DNA of 64,000 nucleotides from Margaritifera margaritifera (lineage: Eukaryota > Mollusca > Bivalvia > Unionida > Margaritiferidae), in NCBI GenBank assembly GCA_029931535.1, contig JAQPZY010001436.1, positions 1,887,001-1,951,000 on the forward strand, written 5' to 3'. The position numbers and the translations under genes were made by a program. Shown here one piece after another: positions 60,413-64,000 of this stretch (position 1 is the first letter of the stretch; every line of letters begins with the position of its first letter). Below the pieces are notes generated by a model. The model searched no databases, had not been told where the DNA came from, and worked only from the letters and a program-made list of their open reading frames with translations.

Positions 60413-60588
60413 CAAAGATTTGCCATTCCGTGCTTGTTTTCTCAGATAAAGATTTGCCATTCCGTGCTTGTTTTGTCAGATAAAGATTTGTCATTCCGCG
60501 CTTGTTTTCTCAGATAAAGATTTGCCATTCCGTGCTTGTTTTGTCAGATAAAGATTTGCCATTCCGTGCTTGTTTTCTCAGATAAAGA
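60413..60588. repeat. 34-bp minisatellite, 5 copies
   Basis: Copies of GATAAAGATTTGCCATTCCG plus TGCTTGTTTTSTCA. The S position alternates C, G, C, G, C between successive copies, suggesting growth by a 68-bp dimer. Confidence 0.92.
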
Positions 60589-60960
60589 GTTTGAAATTTG
60601 TAGATTTTACAATTGTGAAATTAAATGTAAGACAAAGAATAAGATTTACATTCATAACTATGAATGTCTGGCAGGAGTATTTTGCACTCAGTTAAAATAC
60701 TGTTGCCATCTGACACCTCCAGCGTAACAAAGGGTTTCTGTAGGCCTGTTATATACATGTATATGAATACCAAACAGTAGGGAAAGCACTTGTCCTTGGA
60801 TCCCACATTATATTTATTCCGATACATGATTTTATGAAAGAAATTTATATTGAATGACACCAGTATAATCAACAGGTTACAGTTGTATATACATATATGT
60901 ATATATATATAGTGCACATAGTATGTATGCTGTATCTGATATGCCATGAGTTGTATACAG

Positions 60961-61007
60961 TTTTCATTAAAGGAAATGAGGCATGCTGAGTTTCCTTTTA
61001 ATGAAAA
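60961..61007. repeat. Short perfect-type hairpin
   Basis: TTTTCATTAAAGGAAA and TTTCCTTTTAATGAAAA are reverse complements except for one extra base. They are separated by a 14-base loop. The hairpin lies within an 88-codon open frame with no recognised homology. Confidence 0.6.
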
Positions 61008-61212
61008 TTTTATAAGAATGGTAGATCAAAGACATATAAATACTATGCATATATTTTATTTATACCACATGCAAATACACAAGCTTACATTTCCTGTTGA
61101 AGTTAATATTGACTACAAGAAGCTGTGTATTGATGGAGAGAGTTTAAATACATCCCTGATGAGTGGGTCTGCTACAAAATGTAGTTCTGCAACTGTTTCC
61201 AAATTTTGTTAG

Positions 61213-62294
61213 AAATTGTTGATTATCTTTATGACCTTCTGTTTTTATTCTTATTGATTAAATAAATAAGATATGCTTTAGATTCAGACATGAAAGTTGT
61301 TTAAATAGAGGAAATTTAAACATTGCATGGCCAGCATCCCGAAGAATGAAAGTGTGGCCATTTGTATAGATTGGTTGAGTACATCAAACTGAGAGCGTGA
61401 ATAGACCAAATGAAATGATGAATAAGCAGGGGGTAATTCAAACATGTAAGTTTATTTATAGTTCATCCAAGTCATTATTATGCTTGACTTGCCACTGCTA
61501 CTGACCACATAATTCAGTTTTATTGTAGAATCTCTGTCTTGCTCATTCTTTCTCTATCGATTTGTCCGTCAGTTTTGCAGTCATAGATTGAGAGAGAGAG
61601 AGAGACAGTATAGCAAGACAGAGATATGGATCCATGGAGGTAAAACAAAGAGAAAGATACCTTCATGCATTTAAATATTTTAAATATTCTGTTTTAGAAT
61701 CCTATATTAGGTTAAAAAAAAAACAAACAGAAAAAACAAATAACGGTAGATCACAGTATACTAGCCAAGGAATTTAAAGTATGACCTATGTCTTTGCAGG
61801 TTTTTGTAACTTTGTATCATTGGTACTGTGTAACAGTGTAACACTATAGAAAAATTCCATGGCAAGTGTACACATACCATTATAAAGACTCGGGTACTTG
61901 TAGGTTACTTTTTGTCCGTTCATGTTCATCATTTTCATCCAGTTGAATTTATTTCTCTCTCACTGCACATATTTTCACATATCTTTTCCTTAACTTGTGG
62001 CAAGAGGGCAAGAGAGAGAAACAGGGAAAGCAGTGGAGATTTTGATGAAATTGTGTAACACGTTTTATTCATTTAGAAAATGGAGATTAAACAGTAAACT
62101 TCTTATTTTCTATTTTGTTAATGACCTGTAACTTTAAATTCATCACTGAATCTAGAGAGGATAGAAGCAATGGTCTACAATTGAAACCATAATTATATAC
62201 ATGTTCATACGCCATGGGTGAATAACAATTTGATATACCTATGGTATTGGTGTAGCAAATTGCTTATACTAACTCTTCCAAAGTCATGCTATTT
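61213..62294. other. Intron 7 spacer
   Basis: Nothing is recognised beyond short GA-rich runs near 61590. Confidence 0.4.
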
Positions 62295-63820
62295 TTTAGC
62301 TCTACTGGTCATAGACAAGAAGAGCCTATGGGATGGTCTGTTGTCTGTCGTCAATCCATCCATTAGCACAAGTTTGTTATCACTTCTCCTCCTAGACTAC
62401 TTGGAGAATTGCCATGAAACTTTGCACACACATTCGTCCCAAGGTTTACTTGGTCCTAAATGAAAATGGTGCCACTAGGACATCCAATATGGCCACTACA
62501 GTTGCCATCTTGAAAATCTTGTTATCACTACTCCTGAATAGATGGTCGTATCATCATGGGGTTTTAACTGAAAGACTTCTTATGATATCTAGTTGGTCCT
62601 AAATGAAAATGGTCCTAATCTAATGTGCAATATGGCCACCACAGCAGCTATCTTGAACATATTGTTATTGCTACTCCTCTGGAACAGAAAGTTTTATTGA
62701 CATGAGGTTTTCACCAGAAGACTTCTCATGATGTCTAGTTGGTTCTAAATAAAAATGGTGCCAATTTGGTGTCCAATATGGATGGCAGTGGCCATCTTGA
62801 AAATCTGGTTATCATTACTCCTCTTGAATAGATGGTCATATCAGTGTGGGATTTTCACTAAAAGATTTCTTATAATGTCTAGTTGGCTCTAAATGAAAAT
62901 GTTGCTGATGTGATGTCATATATGGCCACCACATTGGCCATCTTGAAAATCTTTTTGTTGCTACTCCTGAATGAAAAGTAATATTGCCATGTGGTTTTTA
63001 CCACAAAACTTCTTATGATGTTTGGTTGGTCTTAAATGAAAATGGTGTGGCTTGCATATCCAGTATGGTCTCCACAGTGGCCATCAAGAAAATGTTGTTA
63101 AGGCTACTCCTGAATGGATGGTTGTATCGACATTGGTTTTTTGACTAAACGACTTCTTATGAAGTCTAGTTGGTCGTAATGAAAATGGTGGTGCTCCGAG
63201 ATCTAATATGGCTGCTGCAGTGACCAGCTTGAAAATCTTGTTATGGCTACTCATAAATGATTGGTTATATCAGCATGGGGCTTTCACTGAAAGACTTCTT
63301 ATGATGTCTAGTTGGTCGTAAATTAAAATGGTGCTGATCTGACTTTGAGTATATCCACTACAATGGACATCTTGAAAATCTTGTTATTGCTAGTTCACCT
63401 AGATGGCTGCTTATATTGATATTGTGCTTTCACCAAAAGACTTGTGATGTCTAGTTGGTCCTAAATAGAAATGGTGCTAATCTGATATCCAATATGGCCA
63501 CCATGGCAGCCATCTTGAAAATCTTGTATGGTTACTCATCCAAAATGGAAAGTCATATCAACATGTGTTTTTTCCACCAGAAGACTTCTTATGATGTCTT
63601 CTTGGTCCTTAATGATGTATTGTTGGTCCTAAATGAAAATGGTACAAATCTGACATCCAATATATCCACCACAGTAGCTAATTTGAAAATCTTGTTATTG
63701 CTGAAGAATATCAGAGATGGTTTCAGCACTTAGTAGTTAAAAGGAAGAAATGGTCTTATCTTCAATTCATCAAATTCTTTTCAGGCAGTAGTGCATCAGT
63801 CCCATCGAGAGATTCTTGGT
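62295..63820. mobile_element. Pearl/HINE-like element, most complete copy
   Basis: Left module TTTTTAGCTCTACTGGTCATAGACAAGAAGAGCC (hairpin), a TCTGTCGTCAATCCATCC tract, the GACTACTTGGAG..GCACACACATTC block, then nine core units. The landmark TCTTGAAAATCTTG falls near 62508, 62651, 62795, 62941, 63084, 63228, 63370, 63513 and 63681, giving a period of 142-146 bases and one longer unit with a 25-bp internal duplication. The end module (GAATATCAGAGATGG..AGTAGTTAAAAGGAAG..CAGTCCCATCGAGAGATTCTT) matches that at 35283-35400, with a decayed terminal hairpin. No transposase. Confidence 0.75.
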
Positions 63821-63829
63821 TATGTATGT

Positions 63830-63830
63830 A

Positions 63831-63865
<35 letters not shown>

Positions 63866-63950
63866 TCTGTCAAATTAGTCCCCAATCACATTAATAATAA
63901 ACTCTTCTACCTCATGAATCCAGTTCTCCAAGAAAGATTTAACTTTTCCA

Positions 63951-64000
<50 letters not shown>
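63830..64000. repeat. (TA)n microsatellites
   Basis: Two TA runs (63832-63862 and 63953-64000). The second reaches the window edge. Confidence 0.95.

Noticed and set aside
60946..61212. 88-codon open frame as a possible further GLG1 exon
   Set aside because: It lacks the Cys spacing and signature segments of GLG1 repeats and has no matching splice sites.
63455..63733. Repeated open frame in the tandem-core array (LNENGANLTSNMAT type)
   Set aside because: The same frame recurs in every core unit with random breaks. It reflects repeat sequence without stops, not a conserved protein.

Overview
The window reads as a piece of an AT-rich invertebrate nuclear genome, most likely a bivalve mollusc. 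The grounds are long introns, GT/AG splice sites, tRNA-headed SINEs, tandem-core repeats of the kind common in bivalves, and many decayed pogo/Tigger, hAT, piggyBac, DIRS and LINE copies. No prokaryotic or organellar features are visible. The species cannot be fixed from the sequence alone.

One host gene runs along the + strand: the 5' part of GLG1 (Golgi glycoprotein 1, also known as ESL-1, CFR-1 or MG-160). Seven coding exons can be placed at 4066-4479, 11502-11528 (a 27-nt microexon), 17406-17492, 28552-28770, 36609-36839, 40222-40399 and 54450-54673. They join in frame to about 460 residues: a signal peptide, a low-complexity linker, then the first Cys-rich GLG1 repeats. The remaining exons, with the later repeats and the membrane anchor, lie beyond base 64000. 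A plausible promoter lies at 3300-4065, with a YY1-type motif over the start codon.

The introns (3.4 to 14 kb) are dominated by mobile DNA. Intron 1 holds a truncated hAT fused to a pogo end, a 53-bp minisatellite and a MITE. Intron 2 holds a tRNA-SINE, a minus-strand hAT relic carrying a twin-hairpin MITE, and a Tigger HTH fragment. Intron 3 holds a DIRS-like retroelement, a TA-flanked pogo element and a fold-back. Intron 4 holds a piggyBac derivative nested in a pogo-like element, a large inverted repeat, and hairpin-ended elements with a tandem core of about 143 bp (pearl/HINE-like), two of whose segments are interrupted by other insertions. Intron 5 holds a Tigger derivative. Intron 6 holds a decayed Polinton/Maverick-type family B DNA polymerase split by a SINE and an L1/Tx1-type LINE, with a hAT nested in the LINE 3' end. 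Intron 7 holds two more pogo-type elements, a 34-bp minisatellite and another pearl/HINE-like array.

I found no new enzymatic or defence system. The most notable content is the nested transposon stratigraphy, the recurring hairpin-plus-tandem-core family, the pogo elements that share interiors but not ends, and the GLG1 microexon.
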